NCBI GenBank assembly: GCA_036873755.1
Contig: JAVTVY010017181.1
Location: forward strand, 603,501-667,500
Length of the DNA: 64,000 nucleotides
From: Hanleya hanleyi
Lineage: Eukaryota > Mollusca > Polyplacophora > Lepidopleurida > Hanleyidae
Reading direction: 5' to 3'
Positions 22,535 to 34,474 of the stretch are shown here, one piece after another; position 1 is the stretch's first letter, and the number at the start of each line of letters is the position of its first letter. Under the pieces are notes generated by a model that had not been told where the DNA came from, did no database searches, and was given only the letters and a program-made list of their open reading frames with translations. The translations under genes were made by a program, and so were the position numbers.

Positions 22535-25300
22535 AATTGGACTCTGTACGCAACACGTGGTAATGACAAAAATTGGTCACCGGGAGCGTCCGATATTGAG
22601 AGGGGCTAGATTAGGGCCGGCTATGGGAACGAGATTATTATTACATACAAAATCAAAATGTCGGCGTAGATAGCAACAGCAATTTTCATGGAAGGAAGTC
22701 CAGTCAAAAGCCAATGCCTAACCGCAACAAAACTCATTGGCATAACATATCTGCTTAACCTATTTGGATAACCTATAGGTTATGCAGATCAGAAACGGGG
22801 GAACGAACTATGGGTTACCTAGGGTCAATTTCACATAACCTATTTTCAGGTTAAGTAAACTTTTCAAATTTTAGGGCCTGTTTCACTGAAAGTGATAATT
22901 TCTACATGTACCAAATAAGGTCCATCTTTCATGGTAAATTTCAGTACCGGTTGGAAAACACCGTTTTTAGGCATGCACCATGAAATTTTTCATGAAAGAC
23001 CAAACCAAATTAACCTCTGCAAAGCAACAAAATTGCTTCTATTGTCAATTTTTGTCTCATTTATCACGATATCAAGATGGTTTTACTCTTAAATGTAGGT
23101 CAGATCAAATGCGCATCAATTGACTAATTTTTCTGCCAAAAATTATCGCACAAGATCAAATAGAACTTGTAATAATTTATGATTCCTTTTCAAGATGGGT
23201 AACTTCCATGTTGATTCATAGACGTTCGGCTTGTTGTTTTGGAGTGCCACAACCTCGCCACCAGGGGTCGCTTTCCGCTGGAAAATGGCCGCTTCAACAA
23301 ACAGGGAGGACAGGACCTGGTTTCGAGATTGCAAAGAGATAAGGAGTTCTGAATTAAAAATTCTCTACCATTAATGTTCCCTTCAAAGCACTATGAAGCG
23401 TTCTCAGGATTGGTTGATGCTCGAGTTACTTCAAGCCTGTTAGATCTTTCAAGCGACATGTCCAAATGGGGGAGCAGATAAGATTTAATTTTAATTAGAT
23501 CGAAACCATCTGCTCAACGACTTGAATAGATCCTTGACCCAATAAGTGGAATAAGGACTGAAATATCCAAAACGGATATTAATAATTTTTGTGGTTACAA
23601 TTAAGATAATTTCTACCAAATCTGATTACAAACAATCTATACCGGTATATGTGTCGGGGGGGTAGTCTAAATTCCAGAAATAAGAGTCATTTGCCAGTTA
23701 TACCAAAAAGGAAAGGGAATGGAAGGTAATCTCTATTTACGAAAAGAAAGACGTTTTTACTGCAGCAATTCTTATCATGATGTATAGCAATATTCCCAGA
23801 CATCATTCTAGTCCCACTAGATCAATCTCGGGGAACCGATACAGGGACATATTTGGAAGAAGAACGTGCTCAAAATTATGTGACATCCTTCAGGAACTCG
23901 CTGATTTAAATTTCATAGATTAAATAACAATTGACAATTTAAATCGGCGTGCAAGAAATTAACATCGAACTCATTAGAGAGTAAATATCTTCAGGATAGG
24001 TGTACACTGTCAACCATATACGCTGTTTTCGGGATTGGGGGCAAGGGGGGATTAAAGCCAAGATGTCATGATGGCCATCACATCAGCATAAGCTACATCT
24101 ATCTCCCTCCTGGGACTTGGTGGGTCACATAAGCGGGGGGGCAAGGGGTATTTTCGTACTCCGTTTTGGGGTAATTTTCATTATCCGTTCTCAGTTCTGA
24201 GGAAAACTAATTTTGCGTACACACGTTCTGGACGTATTCCACGTTCACCGTATTTTCCTATTTTTAATTCTCTGTTCCACCAAGTTATAATTTTGCGTTC
24301 CTCGTTTTGTGAGATTCGTTATTTACGTTCCCGTTCACACCGTCACTCTCGTATTAATTGCTTGCCTGCAAGAGGGGATGCAACTCTAGCGGCTTCTGTG
24401 TGCGTCGAAACAACCCTGTTGTGGAGAATGATGTGATCATGAGTTGCAACCGCTCACCGTGGACCACAAATAGTTGAGGTAATAATATATTACCTTGATC
24501 CTAATATTTGTGCCGCCGAAAATAAATTTATTGGCGGCAAAGAGAGGAAAAGCGCCATGATCGACCTCAGTAAGCCTCCATCTGAGGTCATTCAAAACTT
24601 AATTGTCGACTGTGGGCTGCGAGAGGAGGCATATCAGCGTGGCCTGACAAGTGAGATAGACACCAGAATTGAATATGTTGTCAACTGCAGGGGCGTCGCT
24701 GGGGGGGGGTCGTCAGGTGCGAACGACTCCCCCCCCCCCCTTGGACGCGCCAAAAAAAAAGCAGAAAACAAAAACAAAAAGCAAAAGGGAAAAGGGTAGC
24801 TCTCTGAGACTCCGCCCTCGACGGATACAGCAGACAAACCCTTGACGAATAAAGCAGGCGAATTTACTATTCAATTGATCAATAACATTAACGTGTGTTT
24901 TTTTCCTTCTGCTTGATGCCACATAAAGCTCAAATCCATATGGGCCACACGCTTATGGTGCCATCTATGGCAAGTACAAGTATATCATTGTCAGTCACTA
25001 TATACACAGTCACAGATGGGAGTAGAGTTTCGCATAAGGACTGTCATCTTTTTTCTTGACATGTCATGACAGCACTCCGTGCAAAAATTGATTATGAATT
25101 AGGCAAAGCCAGATGCGAACGAAAGAATTATTCTCGTTTACGAGGGGCTTAGGCATAAGGCTAGAAACAAAGCAGAATTAATCTGCGCTCGTTTCTAGGC
25201 TTTGCCTAATTCATATTATCATGCTGGAAAAATAAAGAAATAAAAAAGTACCGTGATTGTGTTACAGGTGACAGTGGTAGTTTGGATGGTCATATTTTGG
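22535..25300. other. No gene; G9/C10 tracts
   Basis: Small inverted words around AACCTATAGGTTA occur at ~22760-22860, a CGTTC-rich low-complexity part at ~24180-24350, and a G9 and a C10 tract at ~24702-24740. A short plus frame (24557-24799) crosses these tracts and ends in a Lys-rich tail; it is not supported as a gene. Confidence 0.4.
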
Positions 25301-26505
25301 GGAGTAGTAAAGAATCCGAGCAATAGTAACCAGGGCCCAAGTAAACCTTGCTGCTCCAAAACAACCCATGATGCAATGCATAACATTGACAGCCCTTCTC
25401 AGATGTTTACATCAGAAATCGCAGTGACCAATGACATGCTTGGAAGTTTGTTTTGGGACAGCAAGGTTGACTTGGGCCGTAACCAGTGTGTGGAATGAAT
25501 CATGAATGAAGTTCGCCTCAAATCCTCACAATTGCAACTACCTCCCCAAATGATTCTTTACTATTCAGCCCTCGAAATTGTCGCAAAAGCTGCCGTAGCC
25601 TGGCTTTACGACAGCAAATTGACGACGGCAACTTTTTATCATTAGAAATTACGTGATGTGGATAAAATCTGTAAATCTCAACGATCTTCCTAACTTAATT
25701 TACAATTGTTATAGAATTGTTCATTATCAAGTTCATTTGATAAATAAATATGGCAATGTCATTTTAATAAATTATTGTCGATGTGTACGGTGCCGTGTGA
25801 CTGTATCAAACCACATCGTCTGTTCATCCATATACCCAGCATGCAGATTCACCACACATGGTATCTGGGTCAAACCAGTGAGACCCGGAAAGGCGAGGTT
25901 CTGGTGGAGTTGCTAATGTCTGTGGTATATTCTATCATAAATTGATGTTGTTGATCTTATAAATTTATATGGAATGTTATGTCGCTTACATGGATTTAGC
26001 TAGACAGGTTTTTTTTTTTTTGATATCCAAATTGGTTACGACTGTGATAAGCACCAATAATAATAGTTGATTGCAATCTTATTTTGGCTGTGAGAACCCG
26101 CCAAACTAGACCGGCGTAAGAATAAACCATCAGAAAAAGTTCCAGTTGCGCACATGTGCAGATGTCAAGACCACGGCTGAGTTGAGTGACATAATGTGGG
26201 TTAATTATGTCACATTTGTTTCTTCACTCACAGTAATGGGGGTTCAATGATTTTATTCTGTAAAAATCATGAAATCAACCTTGAAGTACATGTATTGTTT
26301 CTTTGAAACTGTTTGCAACGAATGTTAAAAATGCCGCCGCCGTGCCGTCGTAAAAGTGCCGTCGCAAAATTTTGCTAATTTCGAGGGCTGACTACTCCCA
26401 ATATTGAATAGTTGGAAACGGTTGCAATTGTGAGGATTTGAGGCAAACTTCATTCATGACTCATTCCACACATGGGTTACTATGGCTCGGATTCTTTACT
26501 TCTCC
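25301..26505. repeat. Inverted-repeat element with ~190-bp arms
   Basis: 25301-25633 (minus an insertion) and 26331-26505 are inverted copies. Shared words in order are GTAAAGAATCCGAG, TGGAATGAxTCATGAATGAAGTT, CTCAAATCCTCACAATTGCAAC and CAGCCCTCGAAATT, then GCCGTCG-rich sequence. The ~700 bp between the arms has no recognisable gene. Probably a non-autonomous foldback-type DNA element. Confidence 0.8.
25334..25478. mobile_element. 145-bp MITE with 8-bp target duplication (hAT-type)
   Basis: Terminal inverted repeats GGCCCAAGTxAACCTTGCTG at both ends, extending to ~28 bp with mismatches, flanked by exact copies of GTAACCAG at 25326-25333 and 25479-25486. An 8-bp duplication is the hallmark of hAT transposases. 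The other arm of the surrounding inverted repeat (near 26470-26480) has the same flanks without the insertion. Confidence 0.85.
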
Positions 26506-26916
26506 CGTTGAATCTCGTCAGTGTTCAAAATTTCAGCCATCTAGACAATTTTTTTTTCTGTTGAAAATCAACTGTTTTTCAGCTCTAAATTTGTGAGAAA
26601 TTAAATTTTCTGGGTTCCCAAATGCACCAAATGCATCTAAAATACATGTACCTTGCTTTTATGGAGGAGACCTCCAATTCCATTTTCTTTTTCTTCAGTC
26701 GGCACTACGATATTGACTTTAATGCATAAGGAATTTGCAACAAGGCCTGCCCTCCATGCACTGTCACAGGTAGTCCAGTATAACGTGACACCAGGCTTTC
26801 TTTTTTAAAATGTTATTTACTGACAAGCCTGGTAGTCCCGTCGATTTTCATAGTGAACACAACTCGAACTACCACTGCCAACATACGATCGGGAGAAATG
26901 GCCTAAGTTGAAAAAA
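26506..26916. other. No gene recognised
   Basis: Spacer between two inverted-repeat elements; nothing supported. Confidence 0.5.
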
Positions 26917-27652
26917 TAAAGAATTTCCCTGCCCACTCACCTTGATAATTTAAAATACTAATACCTACTGCATTCATATCACGTAATTCCCAACTCTGAC
27001 AGGTCTGATAACACACGAGTGCACCCTGACAATCTAGAGGTATTTTTCCTGTGAAGAATTTCTTCTCGCAAATATGGCAACAATAGAAAATCCTTGACCT
27101 TACACCTTATTTGGGGGTATCACGTGCTCACACAACTCGTCACATAGTACGGGGAAACCCCAGAGGACAACAGGGTTTTCGTTAATTATCGTGTTATTTC
27201 CCATATCATTGAATAACAATAAAACAGACCTTGTTTCGACTAAACTGAAAAATAAAAATCAATCTGATCAGCGCCAATTTATTCATTACTTCGTTTCCAC
27301 ATTCCTTACAAGTTCATCAATGCAAATACTTGCAACAGTAATTTTGAGTTCAGATTTCCTCGCAAGGAACATAACCTGTCATCACGGAAGACCCATTTGT
27401 CCAGTCGAGGTTTCCCTGTACTATGTGACGAGTTGTGTGAGAAGTGATACCCCCAAATAAGGTCTAAGCTCAAGGATTTTCTATTGTCGCCATATTTTGC
27501 GAGAAGAAATCCTTCGCAGGAAAAAAATACTTCTAGATTGCCAGGGTGCACTCGTGTGTTATCAGACCTGTCAGAGTTGGGAATTATGGGATATGAATGC
27601 AGTAGGTACTGGTATTTTAAATTATCAAGGTGAGTGGGCAGGGAATTCTTCA
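26917..27652. repeat. Inverted-repeat (foldback) element with ~240-bp arms
   Basis: 26917-27168 and 27400-27652 are inverted copies with scattered differences. Matching words include CCCTGCCCACTCACCTTGATAA, GATAACACACGAGTGCACCCTG and CACAACTCGTCACATAGTAC, each found complemented in the other arm. The central ~230 bp is unrelated. Open frames inside the arms are side effects. Confidence 0.85.
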
Positions 27653-27657
27653 TTTTT

Positions 27658-28555
27658 ATGCGCCCGCCAAAAGGCGGACGTATTATGTGATGGCGATTTC
27701 CGTCCGTCTGTCCGTCCCTCCTGTCTATATCTGGGACAGTTTTCTATCTACAGTTCTAATTTTTGGTGAGTGGATACCCTACGGGGAAACGATGTGTCAC
27801 GTACCAAAATGAAGGTCAAGGTCAGAGGTCAAAGGTCACTGGCCTAAAAAACAGGAAATCACTGAAGTGTTCGTGTCCGGTCTATATCTGTGAACGTTTT
27901 CTATCCACAGTTGCAATTTTTCGTGAGTGGATACACTAGGTGGAGACGATGTCTCGCGTACTAAAATTGAGGTCGAGGTCAGAGGTCAAAGGTCACTGTT
28001 GCCTAAAATCAGGAAATCATTGATCATTGACAGTTTTCTAACTACAGTTCTAATTTTTGGTGAGTGGATGCCCTATGGGGGAATGATGTCTTGCATACCA
28101 AATGTAGGTCGAGGTCAGAGGTCAAAGGTCAGTGTGACAGAAAGATCAGGAAATCGTTATAAATGTTTAATTTTTGGAGAGTGGATTCAATAGGGGGAAG
28201 TGAAGTGTCGTATACCAAAAACTAGGTCAAGGTCGAAGGTCAAAGGTCACTGTGACCCCAAAATCAGAAAATTATTAAAAACATTTTTTGTGTCAGTAGA
28301 TACATTAGGGGGACACGATGTGTCACCTACCAAAATGTAGGTCAAGGTCAAAGGTCAAGGTCACTGACCCCAAAATCGTAAAATTGTTCAAAATCATGAT
28401 TTTTTGAGTCCATTGGGAAATTACGGGAAGGCGTTTTTTCATGTACCAAAATTTAGATCCAGGTCAATAGTCAAGGTCACAGTGACCCCAGAATCAAGGC
28501 CAAAGGTCAGTGTGACCTAAAAATCAGGAAATCATTAAAAATTACTAATTTTTAG
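27658..28555. repeat. Repeat element with DR1 nuclear-receptor motifs in degenerate tandem units
   Basis: Begins with a small hairpin (GCCCGCCAAAAGGCGGACG) and a GTCCGTC-rich stretch, then five to seven degenerate units of decreasing spacing (157, 136, 118, 108 bp). Each contains TACCAAAA...AGGTC...AGGTCAAAGGTCA...ACTG. Direct repeats of AGGTCA with one spacer base (DR1) lie at 27826-27838, 27983-27995, 28119-28131, 28237-28249 and 28345-28357. Regulatory function is only a possibility. Confidence 0.75.
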
Positions 28556-30286
28556 CTCATCTGGGCCGAAGGCCCGATGGGCCTGGCTTATGTCATGGCC
28601 TGACTGTCCGTCGTGCGTCGTCCGTCGTCCGTAAACATCTTCTTCTCTGAAACCGCTTGGCCGATTAAGCTGAAACTTGGCATGCATGTTTCCCCCAATG
28701 AGTACACCAGAATTTGTTCATGCCGTGTCGATACGATTTTAAATATGGCTGCCATGGCGGCCATCTTGAATTTGCCAGTGAAATCTTGTCATCATTATTT
28801 TTCGGTAACTACTTCATGGATCTTTCTCAAATTTGGTACACCGGTTCCCCTTTGGATCTAGTTGTACAACATGTGTACTTTAGTCCAATTTGAATATTCA
28901 ATATGGCCGCCAGGCGGCCATCTTGGATTTACCCATGAAACTTTGTTATCGCGATTTCTCAGGAACTACTGCATGGATCTTTCTCAAATTTGGTACATAG
29001 GTTCCCCTTGGGGTCTAGTTGTGCGAGATACCTTTTGTGGTCTGATTCAAAAATCCAATATGGCCACCAGGTGGCCATCTTGGATTTCCCAATGAAACAT
29101 TGTTATTGCGATTTCTCAGGAACTACTGCATGGATCTTTCTCAAATTTGGTACACAGGTTCCCCTTGGGGTCTAGTTGTGCAAGATACCTTTTCTGGTCC
29201 GATTCGAAAATCCAATATGGCCAACAGGCAGCCATCTTGGATTTCCCCATGAAACCTTGTTATCGCGATTTCTCAGGAAATACTGCATGGATCTTTCTCA
29301 AATTTGGTACACAGGTTCCCCTTGGGGTCTAGTTGTGCAAGATACCTTTTCTGGTCCGATTCGAAAATCCAATATGGCCACCAGGCAGCCATCTTGGATT
29401 TCCCCATGAAACCTTGTTATCGCGATTTCTCAGGAACCACTGCATGGATCTTTCTCAAATTTGGTACACAGGTTCCCCTTGGGGTCTAGTTGTGCAAGAT
29501 ACCTTTTTTGGTCCGATTCGAAAATCCAATATGGCCACCAGGCAGCCATCTTGGATTTTCCCATGAAACCTTGTTATCGCGATTTCTCAGGAACTACTGC
29601 ATGGATCTTTCTCAAATTTGGTACACAGGTTCCCCTTGGGGTCTAGTTGTGCAAGATACCTTTTTGGTCCGATTCGAAAATCCAATATGGCCACCAGGCA
29701 GCCATCTTGGATTTCCCCATGAAACTTTGTTATCGCGATTTCTCAGGAACTACTGCATGGATATTTCTCAAATTTGGTACACAGGTTCCCCTTGGGGTCT
29801 AGTTGTGCAAGATACCTTTTCTGGTCCGATTTGAAAATCCAATATGGCCACAAGGCAGACATCTTGGATTTCCCCATGAACCTTTGTTATCGTGATTTCT
29901 GAGGAAGTACTGCATGGATCTTTCTTAAATTTGGTACACAGGTTCCCCATGGGGACTAGTTGTGCAATATACCTTTCCGGTCCGATTCGAAAATCCAATA
30001 TGGCCACCAGACAGCCATCTTGGATTTCCCGATGAACATCTGTTATCGTGATTTCTCAGGAAGTACTGCATGGATCTTTCTCAAATTTGGTACACAGGTT
30101 CCCCATGGGGTCTAGTTGTGCAAGATACCTTTTCTGGTCCGATTCGAAAATCCAATATGGCCACCAGGCAGCCATCTTGGATTCCCCCCATGAAACCTCG
30201 TTATCGCGATTTCTCAGGAACTGCTGCATGGATCTTTCTTAAATTTGGTACACAGGTTCCCCTTGGGGTCTAGTTGTGCAAGATAC

Positions 30287-31190
30287 ATGTACCTTTTTTT
30301 TTTCTTTTTTTTTTATTTTTTTTTTTTTTTTTATTATTCTTATTTGGCAATTCATTATCATGCAATGTTACATATAAGTATATATATATACAAAAAAAGA
30401 GAAAAAATTGTCGTCTACACAAATAAATAAATCTGGCCCTTTAGTTTTCATTACTCACACATACACACACATATCCTCCCACTCACCCCGAACCGAAATA
30501 TAGTAGAAAAATCATATATATATATCTCTCTTTTTTGACTGATTCAAACGATAAAGTTGTTATATAAATAAGTAGACATTTAGTCATATATACACATTTG
30601 AAAAGGTTCTGCTGACGTTTCACATGTTATTCACATTTTACAGTGCCTCATGTCTTTTTTTATAGCGATCAATCATAATAGGGTATATGTCATTTTGAAT
30701 GATACACTATAGTATTACATCGAGCCATGGTTCCCAAATTTTGTTGAACCTTTCGATTTTTGATTTCCTAATTGCTGCGTATTTTTCAATTTCAAATCTT
30801 TGTTTAATGATATTTTGAATCGCAAAAATTGACATTTTTTTACCTTTTAGTTTTGACTGATAAATGTAGTACTTGACTATAATTAAAATTAGATTTAATA
30901 TAGTTGAAAAGAACGATGTTCGCGTCAAATGTGATAGGTAATTTCGTTTTATTACGTAACCATGTCTCGATGTCTCGCCAGAGATGGCGGATATAATCAC
31001 AGTCCCAAAATAAATGTTCTATGGTCTCCCCCTGATAGTCACAGAATGAACAGGAGTCACTGTCCTTTATACCAAGAATTTTTAAAAGGTAGTTTGTCGC
31101 TAAAATTCTGTTGTTAATTCGAAACTGAAAATATATTAGTGTAGAACAGGAAGTCGTTTTAAACGGTAGTGCGTGAACATCAGGCCAGCT
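30287..31190 (-). mobile_element. 5'-truncated LINE inserted in the 157-bp array
   Basis: Minus-oriented insert with an A-rich 3' tail (T-run at 30294-30332 on the plus strand) and the C-terminal end of a reverse transcriptase at its 5' side. AGATAC flanks it on both sides (30281-30286 and 31191-31196), and the array resumes in the same unit phase. The duplication may be longer (AGATACCTTTTTT), with six extra bases next to the tail. Confidence 0.8.
30700..31190 (-). pseudogene. LINE ORF2 C-terminus with RVT zinc finger
   Basis: From 31190 leftwards the minus frame reads FRINNRILATN, then LLKILGIKDSDSCSFC and ETIEHLFWDC, giving a C-x2-C...H-x4-C finger, and DIETWL, followed by a shifted frame with KYYIYQSKL. 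This is the conserved tail of L1/Tx1-type ORF2 proteins. The 5' end lies inside the domain because the insertion is 5'-truncated; the frame is not continuous. Its layout agrees with the LINE at 39.6-41.6 kb (CTFC...HLFWGC), so both are probably of one lineage and differ from the 6.2-12.4 kb LINE. Confidence 0.7.
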
Positions 31191-32352
31191 AGATACCTTT
31201 TTTGGTCCGATTCGAAAATCCAATATGGCCACCAGGCAGCCATCTTGGATTTTCCCATGAAACTTTATTATCGTCATTTCTCAGGAAGTACTGTATCATG
31301 GATCTTTCTCAAATTTGGTACACAGGTTCCCCTTGGGGTCTAGTTGTGCAACATACCTTTTTCGGTCCGAATCGAAAATCCAATATGGCCACAAGGCAGC
31401 CATCTTGAATTTCTCCATGAAACCTTGTTATCGCGATTTCTCAGGGACTACTGCATGGATCTTTCTAAAATTTGGTACACAGGTTCCCCTTGGGGTCTAA
31501 TTGTGCAAGATATCTTTTTCGGTCCGATTCGAAAAACCAATATGGCCACCAGGCAGCCATATTGGATTTCCCCATGAAACCTTGTTATCGCGATTTCTCA
31601 GGAATTACTTAATGGATCTTTCTCAAATTTCGTACACAGGTTCCCCTTGGGATCTAGTTGTGCAAGATACCTTTCCTGGTACGATTTGAAAATCCAGTAT
31701 GGCCACCAGGCAGCCATCTTGGATTTCCCCATGAAACTTTGTCATTTCCCAGGAACAACTGCATGGATCTTTCTCAATTTTGGTACACAGGTACGCAATC
31801 GATATGCAAGATGCCTTTTTCGGTCCGAATCGAAAATCCAATATGGTCACCAGGCAGCCATCTTAGACTTCCCCATGCCATTTTTTTATCATGATTTCTC
31901 AGGAAGTACTGCCTGGATCTTTCTCAAATTTGATACACAGGTTCAATTGTGCAAGATACCTTTTCTGGACCATTTCCAAAATCCAATATGTCCATCAGGC
32001 GGCCATCTTGGATTTCCCCATGAAACTTTGTTATTGCGATTTCTCAGGAACTACTGCATGGATCTTTGTTAAATGTGGTACACAGGTTCACCTTGTCGTC
32101 TAGTTGTGCAAGATACCTTTTCTGGTCCGATTCGAAAATTCAATATGGCCAACAGGCGGCCATCTTGGGTTTTCCCATGCAAATTTGTTATCGTGATTTC
32201 CCAGGAAGTACTTCATGGATCTTTCTCAAATTTGGTACAAAGGTTCCCCTTATGGTCTAGTTGTGCAAGATACCTTTTTGGGTCCGAATCCGAAGTCCAA
32301 TATGGCCAGAAGGCGGCCATCTTGAATTTCCCCTTGAAATATTGTTATCGCG

Positions 32353-33757
32353 ATGCGAATATCCATACCTTCACCTTCCATAGCAAGGAGTTCAAATAAT
32401 TCGGAATTAAAATGTATTTCTTCAAATTTTAAATCAGCTTTCTTTAGTCCATGCAGTAGCAAGTGAACTGCTCCACCCTTTCGTCTGCCGGCGGGTCGGC
32501 TACATGAAGGGACGTGACTCTTGTGACTCAACGTAGACAACTGTAGACTACTGCATATAAACAGAACAGAATTAGCATTCGTTCTTAATTATAAAATCTT
32601 AAGTATGTTTCATAGCTCATGCCAAAGTGTCAAAGAGATTGGTCTTCGCTTCCAGTACCCAATGATGACACGTGCAAGAAAATAAATATAAAAAAATACT
32701 ACGAAACAAAGGCAAAGAATCCTCCATACATGTACATTCAGACTAACTTTGCTCATTTCTCTTGTATTATAACAACCGACATAAGTACAGTTTCTTGAAA
32801 TCTTGAAACTCCTGAAACTTAGATTATATCTTGGTGTTTTTCAGTGTCCCTTTTCCAATCTTTTTCGCTCAGGAATCGAAATTCTGTAAACAAAATTACA
32901 AATCAATCGATTGTTCTTAGTAACAATGGACAAAAATATCCTCTAGTCATTAGCTTACAATTATCGGACAATGGTGGGCGCCAAGATCCTTCAGGATCTC
33001 TCGTTCAAGCATGGATTAAGATTTCAGAGCGGCCTATTTCCAAAATTCATTTTGATTGGGACTAATATTTCCCCTGTCCAAACGTTGTTCCTATGGTTAT
33101 TCATTTTGGGTTTATTTACATAATAACGGTTGTTATTTTCATGAAAATGGATCCGTAATTGTATGGATGCGTAATTGTCTCAAGAACATACATATATACC
33201 GATATGCATAATAGAGTTCCATAGAGTTATTCACAAATCATTTTCTCCTTATCTATGCAACAGAGATTTATGATGTCGTGGGTGGAATTTCGGAGGATAA
33301 AGTTTTCATCAAGTTTGGCCTGCCATAACTTGCTAACAGGTTTTCATGTTTTCACAAAGATGATTTGCACCATTTAAAGGCCTATCGCTCTTTCAAGAGT
33401 ATGTATAAGCCGCTTGAAAGTCCAATTCAAATAGAGTTTTCAGTGAAGTTATTTGAACTTTTTGGGCGATTTTTCTTCCGTGTGTCGGTCTCTCATACTC
33501 TGTAGATTTGTCCAAACTGTCAGTTTCATTTTCGTGTAATATTATTTCTCCGAATTTTCCGAGAAGCAGATTAACTGTATTGCTGTGTCAGATTTATACA
33601 GATAACAGGAACCTCCACAATGCTGTTATATTCAAGCCAGATTAAATAATAAACAAAAACCTGGAAACAGTGTAAGAAATTGATATGGAGATGACGTAAT
33701 CTTCTCGGCAAATTTCCGCATACTTTGTGTTTATAGTAAAAAATGTGTTTCACGGTT
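32353..33757. other. No established gene; one coding-like patch next to the array
   Basis: The minus strand of 32353-32540 has a coding-like run (HGLKKADLKFEEIHFNSELF) that ends where the 157-bp array begins. I do not recognise it. The rest is AT-rich without supported features. Confidence 0.35.
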
Positions 33758-33995
33758 TTAAGCTTTAAATTTCTTTGTTTGATTAGCAAATGGGATAAAG
33801 ATCAATATTTGGTTGGGATGTAGGCTTTCAATGCAATCATTCCATTTTTCATGTGTACCTTTATCATTTTCTGTAATGTCGAAATTGATATCACCTAATA
33901 TCATTAGTTTCTTTGACTCTATGTATGCTTGTTCCAGCATTAAATTAAATTCATTGATCCATGAGATAGTGGAATGAGATATCTGTCTTCAAGGC
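33758..33995 (-). pseudogene. LINE endonuclease fragment
   Basis: The minus frame holds ISWINEFNLMLEQAY, KLMILGDINFDI and KWNDCIESL. The GDxN box preceded by a hydrophobic strand and followed by a W-D-x-I helix is the centre of AP-type LINE endonucleases (compare GDFN in the LINE at 8.6 kb). The fragment ends soon after and has no flanking domains, so it is a dead piece. Confidence 0.55.
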
Positions 33996-34474
33996 CTACA
34001 AAGAGTTAGTTAGTTCAGGAACTCCATAGGAAATATAATCTCGACATTCTCCTTGTCGATGTGTGATTTCCTTGTTTAGTGGATATCTTCCTAATTTTCA
34101 TTTTGGGAAATATTACTGTGAATCCAATTATATGAACTTACTTTGGTAGTAAGGCAAACATGAATGGGATTTAATCTATTTTAGGAATCCAAATTTGAAT
34201 GTGGATTTGGCGAAATATTCATAGAAGTTTTTCCAATAATTGTAGATGTTTAACGGTAGAGGGCGACATATTCATGAACATTCAAAAACCGTAAGCTTTC
34301 ATAGTGATACCTGAATATACATAAATATTTTAATAAACTGTAGTCTTCTGCAACAGTAGAGACAGGAGAAATGTTTGCACTACTACTGGGACTGTTATTG
34401 GTATGATTAGCATTTCTGGAAATTGCGTCACAATGTGTTCAATAGTAGTGAAACTGATATGACAGCAATCCTTA

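Larger units (their letters stand above)
28556..32352. repeat. 157-bp tandem array, ~17 units, interrupted by a LINE
   Basis: The array starts with a hairpin GGGCCGAAGGCCC and a GTCCGTCG-rich leader, then continues as near-identical 157-bp units from ~28800 to 30286 and, after an insertion, from 31191 to 32352. Unit landmarks in order: GGTCCGATTCGAAAATCC, CAATATGGCC, CAGCCATCTTGGATTT, CCATGAAACC, TTATCGCGATTTCTCAGGAA, CATGGATCTTTCTCAAATTT, GGTACACAGGTTCC, TCTAGTTGTGCAAGATACC. Units near 29150-29800 are the most alike; those after 31700 are more diverged and partly shortened. Because 157 is not a multiple of three, the many ~61-77 codon frames are artefacts and no protein is proposed. Confidence 0.9.

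Noticed and set aside
24557..24799. 80-residue Lys-rich frame as a gene
   Set aside because: It crosses G9 and C10 tracts and has no recognisable domain.
27660..32352. CRISPR-like regular array
   Set aside because: Units are contiguous tandem repeats without unique spacers, in a eukaryotic context.
28613..32399. Many similar 61-77 residue frames (GSSCARYLFWSDSKIQYG... type)
   Set aside because: They are successive readings of the 157-bp DNA repeat in shifting frames; the unit length is not a multiple of three and frames end at every unit.
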